The notes under the pieces are model-generated. The model had not been told where the DNA came from. It did no database searches and saw only the letters and a list, made by a program, of their open reading frames with translations. Shown here one piece after another: positions 16,981 to 25,966 of a DNA stretch of 64,000 nt (the stretch's first letter is position 1; each line of letters begins with the position of its first letter). A program made the position numbers and the translations under genes. Source of the DNA: an uncultured Lachnospiraceae bacterium (GTDB taxonomy: Bacteria; Bacillota; Clostridia; Lachnospirales; Lachnospiraceae); NCBI GenBank assembly GCA_910579395.1, contig CAJTUC010000019.1, forward strand, positions 13,866 to 77,865. Reading direction: 5' to 3'.

Positions 16981-17877
16981 TCATTGATTTTCATACAGAT
17001 ACAGCGTATGAGCCGCTTCATCATATCGGTACCGCAGCGTTTGTACTTTCAGCTCCTGAATCCGTTCCTGCGCATCCCCAATCTGTTTTTTTGTATCCTC
17101 TACCTGCCCCTTCGTATCACCCAGTTCTTTCTGCGTATCCTCAATCTGCTTTTTGGCATCATGAAGCTGCGTTATCATCTGCTGTATCTGGACATTCATG
17201 CTCTCGAATCGATTCGTGATATCAGATACATTCTGCTCGATAGAAGTTTTCAATGCACCCTGTATCTCCCCTATTTTTATTTTCAACTCGCTGTCCGTCG
17301 TTTCAAGAGCATCTATTTTGCTATAAATAGCCGAAATATCAGTGTCAACCTGTCCCATCTGTTTTTCAATTTCACTGATTTGCTTCTGAATGACCGGAAT
17401 TGTTTCGCTGTCCATTACCTTCACCAACTCATTCAGTTCATTCAGTGTATCTTGTGTATTCTGTATTTTCGTGAGGAAATTGGTGATACCACCCGCAATT
17501 TCTTCTACCTGCTCCCGCAGCAGAAGATTATCCTCCTGTACTGCAACGGTCGTTTCCAATGTTTCTTTGATGCGGGACATGGACTCGGATAATTCTTCTA
17601 TCTTTTCTCCAAAATATTCTATGTCCATCAGGTACTGCTGTTTTAACTCTTCCTCCACCGGATTTCCGGCAAGCATTGCTTCCGGCGTTTCCGTAAAGAC
17701 CTCCGCTTTCATCTGTTCTCCTCCTGCATTCTTTTGCCAGAGCAGCATCAGGCACAAAATAATACTGGCTAATATCACTACACCGATTACATATAAAATT
17801 GCAAAATTCCCATTTTTTTCCGGATCATTTCTTCTCTCGCTGATATAATCCGACACTTTTGTCATAAATTCTCTCAT
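16981..17877 (-). CDS. membrane-anchored coiled-coil protein
   Basis: No family recognised. The 298-residue protein has about 23 charged residues, one membrane helix (FAILYVIGVVILASIILCLMLL), and then a long extracytoplasmic part. From about residue 75 to 275 it is almost continuous heptad-type coiled coil (repeats of EKQMGQVDTDISAIYSKIDA kind, then KKQIEDTQKELGDTKGQVED). A short non-coiled end (LRYRYDEAAHTLYLYENQ) closes it. It could be a spacer or scaffold at the cell surface. AGGAG lies upstream of ATG. Confidence 0.7.
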   Translation of the reverse strand: MREFMTKVSDYISERRNDPEKNGNFAILYVIGVVILASIILCLMLLWQKNAGGEQMKAEVFTETPEAMLAGNPVEEELKQQYLMDIEYFGEKIEELSESMSRIKETLETTVAVQEDNLLLREQVEEIAGGITNFLTKIQNTQDTLNELNELVKVMDSETIPVIQKQISEIEKQMGQVDTDISAIYSKIDALETTDSELKIKIGEIQGALKTSIEQNVSDITNRFESMNVQIQQMITQLHDAKKQIEDTQKELGDTKGQVEDTKKQIGDAQERIQELKVQTLRYRYDEAAHTLYLYENQ

Positions 17878-18049
17878 ACTTATAGACTCTCCTTCTTTAT
17901 TCTGTTCATTTTTGTATCAAATCATTTGGAATCATGGCGAATCGCCGAATTACTTTGAGCTCAGATGTGAATGACTTCAAAAGATTGTAAATGTACGATA
18001 TCAGAATTACTTTTCAAATGCAATATCGGAAATTTTCACAAACATTTCA

Positions 18050-18097
18050 AAAAAAGAGCCGGAAAAACACCGCTATGCCCGATGTATTCCGGCTTTT
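18050..18097. terminator. bidirectional terminator downstream of map
   Basis: AGCCGGAA (18057-18064) pairs with TTCCGGCT (18087-18094). A run of A on the left gives CTTTTTTT on the minus strand, and TTTTAT follows on the plus strand. The map stop codon is about 100 bases away on the minus strand. Confidence 0.7.
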
Positions 18098-18103
18098 TAT
18101 ATG

Positions 18104-18185
18104 TCAAAAAGGTGGTTGCCTATCAATAATCTTTTTCTGTCAAAAAGTTTTCCTGCCAAAAAGTGTTTTATCCGTCAAAAGTTTT
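18104..18185. repeat. degenerate tandem TGTCAAAAAG repeats
   Basis: Four imperfect copies of a TGTCAAAAAG core (CTGTCAAAAAG, CTGCCAAAAAG, CCGTCAAAAG) lie 15-37 bases apart between the terminator and the map stop codon. No coding potential. The remainder of the 17878-18198 gap holds only the promoter side of the coiled-coil gene and the terminator above. Confidence 0.4.
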
Positions 18186-18198
18186 TTCAAGATAAAAT

Positions 18199-19071
18199 CT
18201 ACCATGTAAGAACCTCGTACCCATCCTCAGTAACTGCCACGGTCACTTCCCACTGGGCGGAAGGCTGCCCGTCCTCGGTATATACGGTCCAGCCATTATC
18301 GTCGTCGATGTAAATATCTGCCTTTCCCATGTTGACCATCGGCTCAATCGTAAATACCATGCCGGGCACCATCAGCATTTCCGTTCCGCGGCTCGTAACA
18401 TAGCTGACAAAAGGTTCCTCATGAAATTCCAACCCGACGCCGTGTCCGCCGACTTCCCGAACGATGGAATAACCGTTCAACTTCGCATAGTCGTTGATGG
18501 CCTGCGCCATATCCCCCAGAAAATTCCAGGGTTTTACCTGTTCCAGACCGATATCTAGGCATTTGCGCGCCTTCTCCACCAATTCCTTTGTCTTTGGTGC
18601 AACATTTCCCAGCATGAACATTCTGGATGAATCGGAAAAATAGCCTTGGTAGATTGTGGAAACATCCACATTAACAATATCGCCATCTTTCAAAATATCT
18701 TTTTCGGAAGGGATTCCGTGGCAGACCTGGTCATTGAGCGAAGTGCAGACACTTTTGGGAAAACCTTCATAGCCAAGAGTCGCCGGGATTCCGCCCATCT
18801 GCGCCGTCTTCTCGCAGACAAGGCGGTCAATTTCCTCGGTGGACATACCGATTCGAATATTCTCCGCTACATAATCGAGCACCGCAATATTAATCTTGCT
18901 GCTCTCCCTGATTCCTTCTATCTGCTCTTTCGATTTAAGAATGTCATGACTCGGTACGATATGGCCTTCCAGCGCATACTTCTGTATTTTTTCATCGAAA
19001 GCCATATGGCAGCTTTTATATTTACACCCGCTGTTACACCAGCATGGGTCGTTTCTTCCCAATTTTTTCAT
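18199..19071 (-). CDS. map: type I methionine aminopeptidase with SEC-C zinc motif
   Basis: It removes the initiator methionine from new proteins. Residues 1-25 form a SEC-C-type zinc motif (GRNDPCWCNSGCKYKSCH) seen in an extended class of clostridial MAPs. The catalytic domain follows with metal ligands in VNVDVSTIYQGYFSD, HGVGLEFHE, FTIEP and the last QWEVTVAV. Length 290 fits. It lies downstream of rpe with a 36-base gap and may be the last gene of the pentose operon. Confidence 0.93.
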   Translation of the reverse strand: MKKLGRNDPCWCNSGCKYKSCHMAFDEKIQKYALEGHIVPSHDILKSKEQIEGIRESSKINIAVLDYVAENIRIGMSTEEIDRLVCEKTAQMGGIPATLGYEGFPKSVCTSLNDQVCHGIPSEKDILKDGDIVNVDVSTIYQGYFSDSSRMFMLGNVAPKTKELVEKARKCLDIGLEQVKPWNFLGDMAQAINDYAKLNGYSIVREVGGHGVGLEFHEEPFVSYVTSRGTEMLMVPGMVFTIEPMVNMGKADIYIDDDNGWTVYTEDGQPSAQWEVTVAVTEDGYEVLTW

Positions 19072-19107
19072 TTTATGTCATTCCTTACTGTATCAATTTA
19101 TTCAACT

Positions 19108-19779
19108 TTATAGCATTTCTGTCTCCGTCGCAAAAATTTCCAGATACCGCGTAACATTCTCCCGGATATCTCCATGAAAAACGGAGGAGCCGGCTACGAT
19201 TACATTGGCGCCTGCATCAAGGACGACCGACACGTTGTCCGCCGTAATGCCGCCGTCTACCTGAATATCCAGATTGAGTCCCATTTCTTCCGCCATCTGC
19301 CGGGCACTGCCGATGCGCCCCGTTGAAGCCGGAATATATTTCTGGCCCCCGAATCCGGGTTCCACCGTCATGACCAAAAGCATGTCCAATTTCGAAAGAT
19401 ATGGTCTGACCGCTTCGACCGGCGTCGCCGGCTTAATGGAAAGACCGGCCCTGCATCCGGCACGATGTATTTTCTCGATCACGCCGTCTGCATCCTTTGT
19501 TGCTTCCAAATGAAAAGTAATACCATCCGCTCCGCATTTTGCAAATTCCTCAATATAGCGCTCAGGTTCCGCGATCATCAGATGCACATCAAAAAATTTA
19601 CCTGTTACCTTTCTGATCGTCGAAATAACAGGCATCCCAAAAGAAATCGATGGCACGAACACACCATCCATAACATCAATATGAATATATTCTGCGCCTG
19701 CTTCATCCGCCTCTGCAATCTGCTTTCCAAGAATGCTGAAATCTGCAGCAAGTATAGACGGCGATAAAATTTTTTTCAA
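19108..19779 (-). CDS. rpe: ribulose-phosphate 3-epimerase
   Basis: It interconverts ribulose-5-P and xylulose-5-P. It is a TIM-barrel of 223 residues with the family signatures IHIDVMDGVFVPSISFG (His and Asp ligands), MTVEPGFGGQ and DIQVDGGI. The start is TTG (19777-19779), supported by GAGGAGG seven bases upstream. It follows the transketolase C-subunit gene, consistent with a role in arabinose breakdown through the pentose phosphate pathway. Confidence 0.95.
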   Translation of the reverse strand: MKKILSPSILAADFSILGKQIAEADEAGAEYIHIDVMDGVFVPSISFGMPVISTIRKVTGKFFDVHLMIAEPERYIEEFAKCGADGITFHLEATKDADGVIEKIHRAGCRAGLSIKPATPVEAVRPYLSKLDMLLVMTVEPGFGGQKYIPASTGRIGSARQMAEEMGLNLDIQVDGGITADNVSVVLDAGANVIVAGSSVFHGDIRENVTRYLEIFATETEML

Positions 19780-19813
19780 TAGCGTTCCTCCTCACGAATG
19801 TAAACACACTCAT

Positions 19814-19841
19814 GAAGAATGGCTCCTGGGAGCCATTCTTC
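19814..19841. repeat. AGAATG-type hairpin in the rpe leader
   Basis: GAAGAATGGCT (19814-19824) pairs with AGCCATTCTTC (19831-19841). No T run follows. It lies between the transketolase C-subunit stop and the rpe start. Confidence 0.5.
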
Positions 19842-19863
19842 CGTATAAAAATACTATCTAAAA

Positions 19864-20805
19864 TTATGATACAAATTCTTTTACTTTCGCATAGATGCCT
19901 TTGCCGTCGAGACCGTATTTCTCTACCAACGCTGCAGCCGTACCGGATTCGCCAAATACGTCCTGCATACCAATCTTCATAACACGGGTCGGCTGATTTT
20001 CGGACAGACAGTCACAGACAGCGCTTCCCAATCCACCGATTACACTGTGCTCTTCCGCGGTCACTACTTTTCCAGTCTTTTTCGCAGATGCAATGATCAG
20101 CTCTTTATCCAGCGGCTTGATCGTATGGATATTGATAACTTCTGCGCTGATGCCGTCTGCTGCGAGCATCTCCGCCGCCTCCAGCGCAGATGCTACCGTA
20201 ATGCCGCTTGCAACGATTGTCACGTCACTGCCTTCTTTGAGCAGAACGCCTTTTCCGATTTCAAATTTATAATCGGGCCTGTCATTGATGACCGGAACTG
20301 CCGCACGGCCGAATCTTAAATACACAGGACCTTCTTTTTCAATTGCCGCTCTGACAGCCGCTCTCGCTTCCACATCATCCGCGGGAACGATGACTGTCAT
20401 GCCCGGAATGGTCCGCATCAGCGCCACATCCTCGTTACACTGATGGGTCGCTCCGTCTTCACCGACCGTAATTCCCGCATGTGTTCCACCGATTTTGACA
20501 TTCAAATGCGGATAACCGATGGAGTTACGAACCTGCTCAAAATTACGTCCCGCAGCAAACATGGCAAAGGAACTGATAAATGGTATTTTACCGCAGGTAG
20601 AAAGTCCCGCAGCAATGCCTGTCATATTACATTCCGCAATACCACAGTCAATATGGCGGTCAGGATATGCTTTCTTAAAAACGCCGGTCTTAGTCGCACC
20701 CGCAAGGTCTGCATCCAATACGACCAAATTCGGAAAATCCGCCCCGCATTCTACCAGCGCATTACCATAGCTTTCTCTTGTTGCTATTTTCTTTACTTCT
20801 GACAT
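19864..20805 (-). CDS. transketolase, C-terminal subunit
   Basis: This is the second half of a split transketolase: the pyrimidine-binding domain (about residues 1-160, with RHIDCGIAECNMTGIAAGLS holding the catalytic Glu) and the C-terminal domain (from about 190). Length 313 matches the usual C-subunit. It moves two-carbon units between sugar phosphates. The gene overlaps the N-subunit gene by 13 bases, so translation is coupled and the two subunits are probably made in equal amounts. Confidence 0.94.
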   Translation of the reverse strand: MSEVKKIATRESYGNALVECGADFPNLVVLDADLAGATKTGVFKKAYPDRHIDCGIAECNMTGIAAGLSTCGKIPFISSFAMFAAGRNFEQVRNSIGYPHLNVKIGGTHAGITVGEDGATHQCNEDVALMRTIPGMTVIVPADDVEARAAVRAAIEKEGPVYLRFGRAAVPVINDRPDYKFEIGKGVLLKEGSDVTIVASGITVASALEAAEMLAADGISAEVINIHTIKPLDKELIIASAKKTGKVVTAEEHSVIGGLGSAVCDCLSENQPTRVMKIGMQDVFGESGTAAALVEKYGLDGKGIYAKVKEFVS

Positions 20806-21629
20806 AATGCTTCACCTACTTTCTCCAAATCTGCCATCGCAACCGCATACTCTTCATCGTTCGGCGCTTTTCCGTGCCAGCCCACATTACCTTCCATGAA
20901 GGAAACACCTTTTCCTTTCAGGGTCTTGCAAATAATCGCTGTCGGCATCCCTTTGGTATTTCTCGCTTCTTTAAATGCGGCTTCAAGCTGATCGAAATCA
21001 TTTCCGTCGATATTGATCACATGGAAATTGAAAGCTTCAAACTTCTTATCAATCGGATAAGGAGAACATACATCATCAATCTTTCCATCAATCTGTAAGC
21101 CGTTATTATCTACAATGACTACCAGATTGTCCAGCTTTCTGTGACCTGCAAACATGGATGCTTCCCATACCTGGCCTTCCTGAATTTCGCCGTCGCCGAG
21201 CAGCGTATATACTCTGTAATCTTTGTTATCCATTTTGCCAGCCAACGCCATGCCGACTGCTGCCGAAATACCCTGTCCGAGGGACCCCGATGACATATCG
21301 ACGCCCGGTGTCTCCTGCATACAGGGATGGCCCTGTAAATAAGAACCGAGATGCCGCAGTGTGGGCAGGTCCTCTACCGGAAAATAACCGCGGTTCGCCA
21401 GTACGGAATACAGGCCGGGCGCCGTGTGTCCTTTGGATAATACAAAGCGGTCTCTGTTCTCCATCTTCGGATTCTTCGGGTCGATATTCATTTCCTCGAA
21501 GTACAGATATGTAAAAATATCCGCAGCAGACAGGGAGCCGCCGGGATGTCCGGCTTTTGCGCCATGTACCGCTGTGACAATACCTTTACGAACTTCATTA
21601 GCTGTTTTCTGTAACTCTAACTTGTTCAT
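20793..21629 (-). CDS. transketolase, N-terminal subunit
   Basis: This is the thiamine-diphosphate-binding half of the split transketolase. The ThDP motif is GDGEIQEGQVWEASMFAGH with ...NLVVIVDNN, and the substrate loop SKGHTAPGLYSVLA is present. Length 278 is standard for this subunit. The ATG is preceded by a conserved leader (GACTGAGAAAGGAGCATAG) with a spacer longer than usual, and by two hairpins in the gap after araD. Its place after araD links xylulose-5-P formation to the pentose phosphate pathway. Confidence 0.94.
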   Translation of the reverse strand: MNKLELQKTANEVRKGIVTAVHGAKAGHPGGSLSAADIFTYLYFEEMNIDPKNPKMENRDRFVLSKGHTAPGLYSVLANRGYFPVEDLPTLRHLGSYLQGHPCMQETPGVDMSSGSLGQGISAAVGMALAGKMDNKDYRVYTLLGDGEIQEGQVWEASMFAGHRKLDNLVVIVDNNGLQIDGKIDDVCSPYPIDKKFEAFNFHVINIDGNDFDQLEAAFKEARNTKGMPTAIICKTLKGKGVSFMEGNVGWHGKAPNDEEYAVAMADLEKVGEALCQK

Positions 21630-21640
21630 TCTTATAACTA

Positions 21641-21664
21641 TGCTCCTTTCTCAGTCTGCGATGT
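21641..21664 (-). repeat. conserved TGAGAAAGGA leader motif upstream of transketolase
   Basis: Minus strand ACATCGCAGACTGAGAAAGG, ending AGCA. It matches 35181-35204 at 22 of 24 bases and the PBP1-GGDEF leader over the same core plus its spacer. Two hairpins lie just 5' of it: GTTTGTG/CACAAAC with an inner GACG/CGTC, and GTTGAAAGAA/TTCTTTCAAC (about 21700-21725). Confidence 0.6.
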
Positions 21665-21813
21665 TTGTGTTGGACGTTGCAAACGTCAGCACAAACTCGC
21701 GGTTGAAAGAATGCAATTCTTTCAACCTTACCTCCATACATTGATTTATTCTTTTATTCATCATACCACAACAGAGCGTGGTTCTCTACTTAAAAATTGC
21801 TTTTCTCTTTTTC

Positions 21814-22512
21814 TTAATTGCCCTGTCCGTAATAAGCGTTCGCGCCGTGCTTTCTGTAATAGTGCTTATCCTGCAGTTCCTGCGGCGCCGGCTGAATGCG
21901 GGGATTGATCGTCTCCGCCCTGTATGCCATCTTCGCCACTTCTTCCAGAACGACAGCATTGTGCACCGCATCATGGGCATTTTTGCCCCAGGTAAAAGGA
22001 CCGTGGTTCTTGCACAACACTGCCGGAACCGCCATAACATCCTTGCCCATCTTCTGAAATTCGCCTACGATCAAAAGCCCAGTATTCTGCTCATAAGCCT
22101 CTGCGATTTCCTCTTCCGTCAGGCAGCGCAGGCAGGGTACTTCGCCATAAATATAATCCGCATGGGTCGTCCCGTAGCAGGGAATATCTCTTCCCGCCTG
22201 CGCCCAGCTCGTCGCATAGGAAGAATGCGTATGCACGATGCCGCCAATCTGCGGATAAGCCTTATACAGTTCCAGATGCGTCGGCGTATCTGAGGACGGA
22301 TTATAGCGTCCTTCCACCTTATTTCCCTTCAAATCCATCAGCACCATATCATCCGGTGTCAGTTTATCATAATCCACACCGGAGGGCTTGATTGCAAAAA
22401 TGCCGGATTCCTCATCAATCTCACTGACATTTCCCCATGTAAAAGTAACAAGACCATACTTTGGCAGAAGCATATTCGCTTCGTATACGCGTTTCTTTAA
22501 TTCTTCTAACAT
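21814..22512 (-). CDS. araD: L-ribulose-5-phosphate 4-epimerase
   Basis: It converts L-ribulose-5-P to D-xylulose-5-P. It belongs to the class II aldolase/AraD fold: the phosphate region TWGNVSEID, the zinc His pair in HTHSSYATSWAQAG, and the third His region NHGPFTWGKNAHDAVHNAVV. Length 232 matches AraD (231). I chose the ATG at 22512, with AAGGA upstream, rather than the longer open frame. It sits between the FGGY kinase and transketolase genes. Confidence 0.95.
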   Translation of the reverse strand: MLEELKKRVYEANMLLPKYGLVTFTWGNVSEIDEESGIFAIKPSGVDYDKLTPDDMVLMDLKGNKVEGRYNPSSDTPTHLELYKAYPQIGGIVHTHSSYATSWAQAGRDIPCYGTTHADYIYGEVPCLRCLTEEEIAEAYEQNTGLLIVGEFQKMGKDVMAVPAVLCKNHGPFTWGKNAHDAVHNAVVLEEVAKMAYRAETINPRIQPAPQELQDKHYYRKHGANAYYGQGN

Positions 22513-22569
22513 CGTCTCGGATTCCTTTCTTTTTCTGTATTCATAGCAGGACAACCCTGCCGCAATCTG

Positions 22570-24174
22570 TTACAGATTCTCTACCGCCGCGCGCTCAATC
22601 GCAAGTCCCTTCGCATAACGCTCCATGAATTTGTCGAAGCCCTCTACGTCCTCTTTGTGCGGCGCCTCCTTCGTTCCTTCCTGTCCCGCAAATACTTTTT
22701 TCTCAAGGAATGCGGAAAGTGTTTCACGCTCCTCCTTATGCAGCATATAGGAAGCTAACAGGGCCATGCCCCATGCACCGCCTTCGCCTGCCGTCTCCAT
22801 AACGCTGACCGAAGCGTTGATTGCCGCCGCCATAATGCGCTGTCCAACGCCTTTGGTCTTGAACAGTCCGCCGTGTCCGAACATCTCATCCACCTGAACG
22901 CCTTCTTCTTTCAAAAGAATATCCAACCCTGTTTTCAGCGCACCGAGTGCGGTAAAAAGATGCACTCTCATAAAGTTAGCAAGATTGAATTTATCGGACG
23001 GTGTACGCACGAACAGCGGCCGTCCTTCTTCAAATCCCGTGATATGCTCACCGGAGAAATAATTATAAGAAAGCAGTCCGCCGCAGTCCGCATCGCCTTC
23101 CAGCGCCTTGCGGTACAGCGTGCCGAACAGTTCGTTCATATCCACCTTAATGCCCATGTTCTCAGCAAACTCTTTGAAAATACCGACCCATGCGTTCAAA
23201 TCAGACGTACAGTTGTTGCAGTGTACCATTGCGACAAGACTTCCATCGGGAGTCGTCACAAGGTCGATAGCGTCATATACTTTCTGCAGTTCTTTCTCCA
23301 GAACGATCATCGCAAATACACTCGTTCCCGCAGATACATTGCCTGTTCTTCTCGCTACGGAATTCGTCGCTGCCATACCGGTTCCCGCATCGCCTTCGGG
23401 CGGACAGAGCGGAATGCCTGCCTGCAGTTTTCCGGTCGAATCTAACAAGGCCGCCCCTTCTGCCGTCAATGTTCCCGCAGCCTCGCCTGCTGTCAGCACC
23501 TTCGGCATGATTTCCTGCAGTTTCCACGGGAATTTTTTATCGGCAACGAGTTCATCAAACTGTTCGATCATCTTCGCGTTGAAATCGCCCGTTTCGATAT
23601 CGATCGGGAACATACCGGAAGCTTCTCCGACACCGAGAACACGCTCACCGGTCAGTTTCCAATGTACATAACCTGCCAGCGTTGTAAAAAAGCGGACTTG
23701 AGGAACATGCTCTTCCCCGTTCAGGACCGCCTGATAAAGATGGGCAATGCTCCACCTCTGCGGAATATGATAGTTGAACACTTCCGTCAGTTTTTCGGAT
23801 GCCTGTCCGGTAATGGTGTTACGCCATGTGCGGAAGGGTACGAGAAGCTCTCCCTTTTCATCGAACGCCATATAACCGTGCATCATCGCACTGAAACCAA
23901 TCGCGCCGATTTTCTGCAATTCCGTATCGTACTGTTTTTTCACATCCTCTGCAAGACTTTTGTAGCAATCCTGCAGCCCGGTCCAGACATCATCCAGGCT
24001 ATAGGTCCAGATGCCGTTCTCCAGCCTGTTCTCCCAGTCATGGGCACCGGATGCGACCGGCGTATTATCCTCGCCCACCAGAACCGCTTTGATCCTGGTA
24101 GAACCGAGTTCAATACCGAGCACTGTACGGCCTTCTTCAATCTGTTTCTTTACTTCTTCCGTTGTAAACCCCAT
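22570..24174 (-). CDS. FGGY-family carbohydrate kinase, likely ribulokinase role
   Basis: It phosphorylates a pentulose. The N-terminal ATP/phosphate motif is GIELGSTRIKAVLVGED and the C-terminal FGGY-type region GEGGAWGMALLASY is present. Length 534. Context between araA and araD predicts L-ribulose as substrate, but the sequence is not a clear AraB: it belongs to a clostridial FGGY group, so xylulose activity cannot be excluded. The start ATG at 24174 is set by GGAGG about 8 bases upstream; the open frame upstream of it lacks a ribosome binding site. Confidence 0.9.
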   Translation of the reverse strand: MGFTTEEVKKQIEEGRTVLGIELGSTRIKAVLVGEDNTPVASGAHDWENRLENGIWTYSLDDVWTGLQDCYKSLAEDVKKQYDTELQKIGAIGFSAMMHGYMAFDEKGELLVPFRTWRNTITGQASEKLTEVFNYHIPQRWSIAHLYQAVLNGEEHVPQVRFFTTLAGYVHWKLTGERVLGVGEASGMFPIDIETGDFNAKMIEQFDELVADKKFPWKLQEIMPKVLTAGEAAGTLTAEGAALLDSTGKLQAGIPLCPPEGDAGTGMAATNSVARRTGNVSAGTSVFAMIVLEKELQKVYDAIDLVTTPDGSLVAMVHCNNCTSDLNAWVGIFKEFAENMGIKVDMNELFGTLYRKALEGDADCGGLLSYNYFSGEHITGFEEGRPLFVRTPSDKFNLANFMRVHLFTALGALKTGLDILLKEEGVQVDEMFGHGGLFKTKGVGQRIMAAAINASVSVMETAGEGGAWGMALLASYMLHKEERETLSAFLEKKVFAGQEGTKEAPHKEDVEGFDKFMERYAKGLAIERAAVENL

Positions 24175-24338
24175 TGTAACATCCTCCTTTTTATAAAACC
24201 ATTTTTTCAAAAGTTTCCGTTGTACAGGATAAACAAAATCACCGCAGGGCACGCTTTCGCTGCCTGCTTATGATTTGTCTATACCGTACAACTGATACTT
24301 TGAAACGAAATAAGACATTTCATAATTACCTGTTAAAC

Positions 24339-25829
24339 TCAGAATGCAGCCATATTCCAGCGCAGTTCCTTCTTGAAATCACGAATATTGGTGTTCTTAT
24401 CGATGACAACACTTTCGATTCCCATCGCTGCTGCCCAGTCTTCCATCTGCTCCACTGTCAGGTCATATGAGAATGCCGTATGATGTGCGCCGCCCGCAAG
24501 AATCCAAGCAGTCGCTCCGATTTCCATGTTCGGCTGCGGCGTCCAGAATGCCGTACCAACTGGAAGCTTCGGCATCGGCTTCTCCACTTTCTTGCAGTCT
24601 ACCGCATTGATCAGAAGCCGGAATCTCGTTCCGAGGTCAACTAACGAGCAGGCAATCGCAGGACCTGTCTTGGAGGTAAATACGAGACGCGCCGGATCCT
24701 CTCTGTTACCCATGGAAAGCGGACATACTTTGATACCGATCTCGCCTTCCGCTACGGAAGGACATACTTCCAGCATATGTGCCTGCAAAATGCCCTCTTT
24801 GCCCGGAACCAGATTGTAGGTATAATCTTCCATCATGGAAGTTCCTTTTGCATCTTTGATATCCGCTGTCATCAATTTCATCAGACGAACCATAGCCGCT
24901 ACTTTCCAGTCGCCTTCCGCGCCGAATCCATAACCTTTCTCCATCAGTCTCTGAATGGAAAGGCCGGGTAACTGCTGTAAACCGCCCAGCATACCGAAAT
25001 GCGTAACAACCGCGTGATAATCATTCTCTGTCAGGAATTTTTCGATACCAATTTCCTGTTTTGCCTGTACGGCAACGTGTTTTCTAAATTCGTCTAAATC
25101 TCTGCCCTCATCGATGATCTTGTATTTGCTGTAATATTCTTCCACAAGGGCATCCACGTCCCCCTGCGGCACAGCATTGACATATTCTACCAGGTCGTTG
25201 ACACAGTAATGATCGATTTCCCAGCCGAACTTGATCTGCGCTTCGACCTTATCGCCTTCCGTTACGGCCACGTTATTCATGTTATCGCCGAAACGGCATA
25301 CTCTGACATGGGAAGATTCAATAACACCGAGCGCCGTCCGCATCCAGCTGCCCAATTGGTCCTGCACCCTTTCGGATGCCCAGTGCCCGACGATGATCTT
25401 CCGCTCGATTCCCATACGGCTCACGATATGTCCATATTCCCTGTCTCCATGCGCCGACTGATTTTCATTCATGAAGTCCATATCTATTGTATCATATGGA
25501 AGCTCTTCATTAAACTGTGTATGTAAATGACAAAGCGGTTTTTTAAATTCCTTCAGGCCGAGTATCCACATCTTCGCCGGGGAAAAGGTGTGCATCCAGG
25601 TAATAACGCCAGCACAGTCTTCATCATTGTTCGCATCGTTAAAAGTCTTTCTGATGGATGCCTGACTGATCAAAGTCGGCTTACACACTACTTCAAAAGG
25701 CAGCTTCCCGGAAGCGTTCAGTCCTTCCACGATTTTCGCCGAATGCTCCGCCACCTTTTTTAAGCATTCATCTCCGTACAGATCCTGTGAACCGGTACAG
25801 AACCAGAATTTATAATTTTTTGTCTGCAT
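24339..25829 (-). CDS. araA: L-arabinose isomerase
   Basis: It converts L-arabinose to L-ribulose, the first step of arabinose use. The family N-terminus FWFCTGSQDLYGDECL is clear. The metal and active-site regions are seen in EGDWKVAAMVRLMKLM, and MLEVCPSVAEGE and ILAGGAHHTAFSY follow. Length 496 matches AraA (about 500). The ATG at 25829 follows GAGAGGAG; the frame continues upstream but is not part of the family. It heads araA-kinase-araD-tkt-rpe. Confidence 0.97.
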   Translation of the reverse strand: MQTKNYKFWFCTGSQDLYGDECLKKVAEHSAKIVEGLNASGKLPFEVVCKPTLISQASIRKTFNDANNDEDCAGVITWMHTFSPAKMWILGLKEFKKPLCHLHTQFNEELPYDTIDMDFMNENQSAHGDREYGHIVSRMGIERKIIVGHWASERVQDQLGSWMRTALGVIESSHVRVCRFGDNMNNVAVTEGDKVEAQIKFGWEIDHYCVNDLVEYVNAVPQGDVDALVEEYYSKYKIIDEGRDLDEFRKHVAVQAKQEIGIEKFLTENDYHAVVTHFGMLGGLQQLPGLSIQRLMEKGYGFGAEGDWKVAAMVRLMKLMTADIKDAKGTSMMEDYTYNLVPGKEGILQAHMLEVCPSVAEGEIGIKVCPLSMGNREDPARLVFTSKTGPAIACSLVDLGTRFRLLINAVDCKKVEKPMPKLPVGTAFWTPQPNMEIGATAWILAGGAHHTAFSYDLTVEQMEDWAAAMGIESVVIDKNTNIRDFKKELRWNMAAF

Positions 25830-25896
25830 AGACTCCTCTCTTTCCGCCGCCTCTGCGGCACAAACATCATGATTGACTTCTCTGCCTATTTGGAAA

Positions 25897-25939
25897 GGGC
25901 TGCCAGATCGGCAATCATTTATTACCGGCATGGCAGCCC
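25897..25939 (-). terminator. stem-loop between importer and araA genes
   Basis: GGGCTGCCA (25897-25905) pairs with TGGCAGCCC (25931-25939), with an inner CGG/CCG. On the minus strand only CTTTCC follows, so termination would be partial. It may lower araA-onward expression relative to the importer, or simply stabilise RNA. Confidence 0.5.
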
Positions 25940-25966
25940 GTTCTCCCTGTTATCAAAAAACTTTCT

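Noticed and set aside
18001..18100. Small plus-strand gene after the coiled-coil gene
   Set aside because: Frames there run through the terminator and the TGTCAAAAAG repeats and lack a ribosome binding site.
19864..21629. Transketolase split in two as a frameshift
   Set aside because: Both halves have their own start, ribosome binding site and normal domain borders; split transketolase is common in Clostridia.
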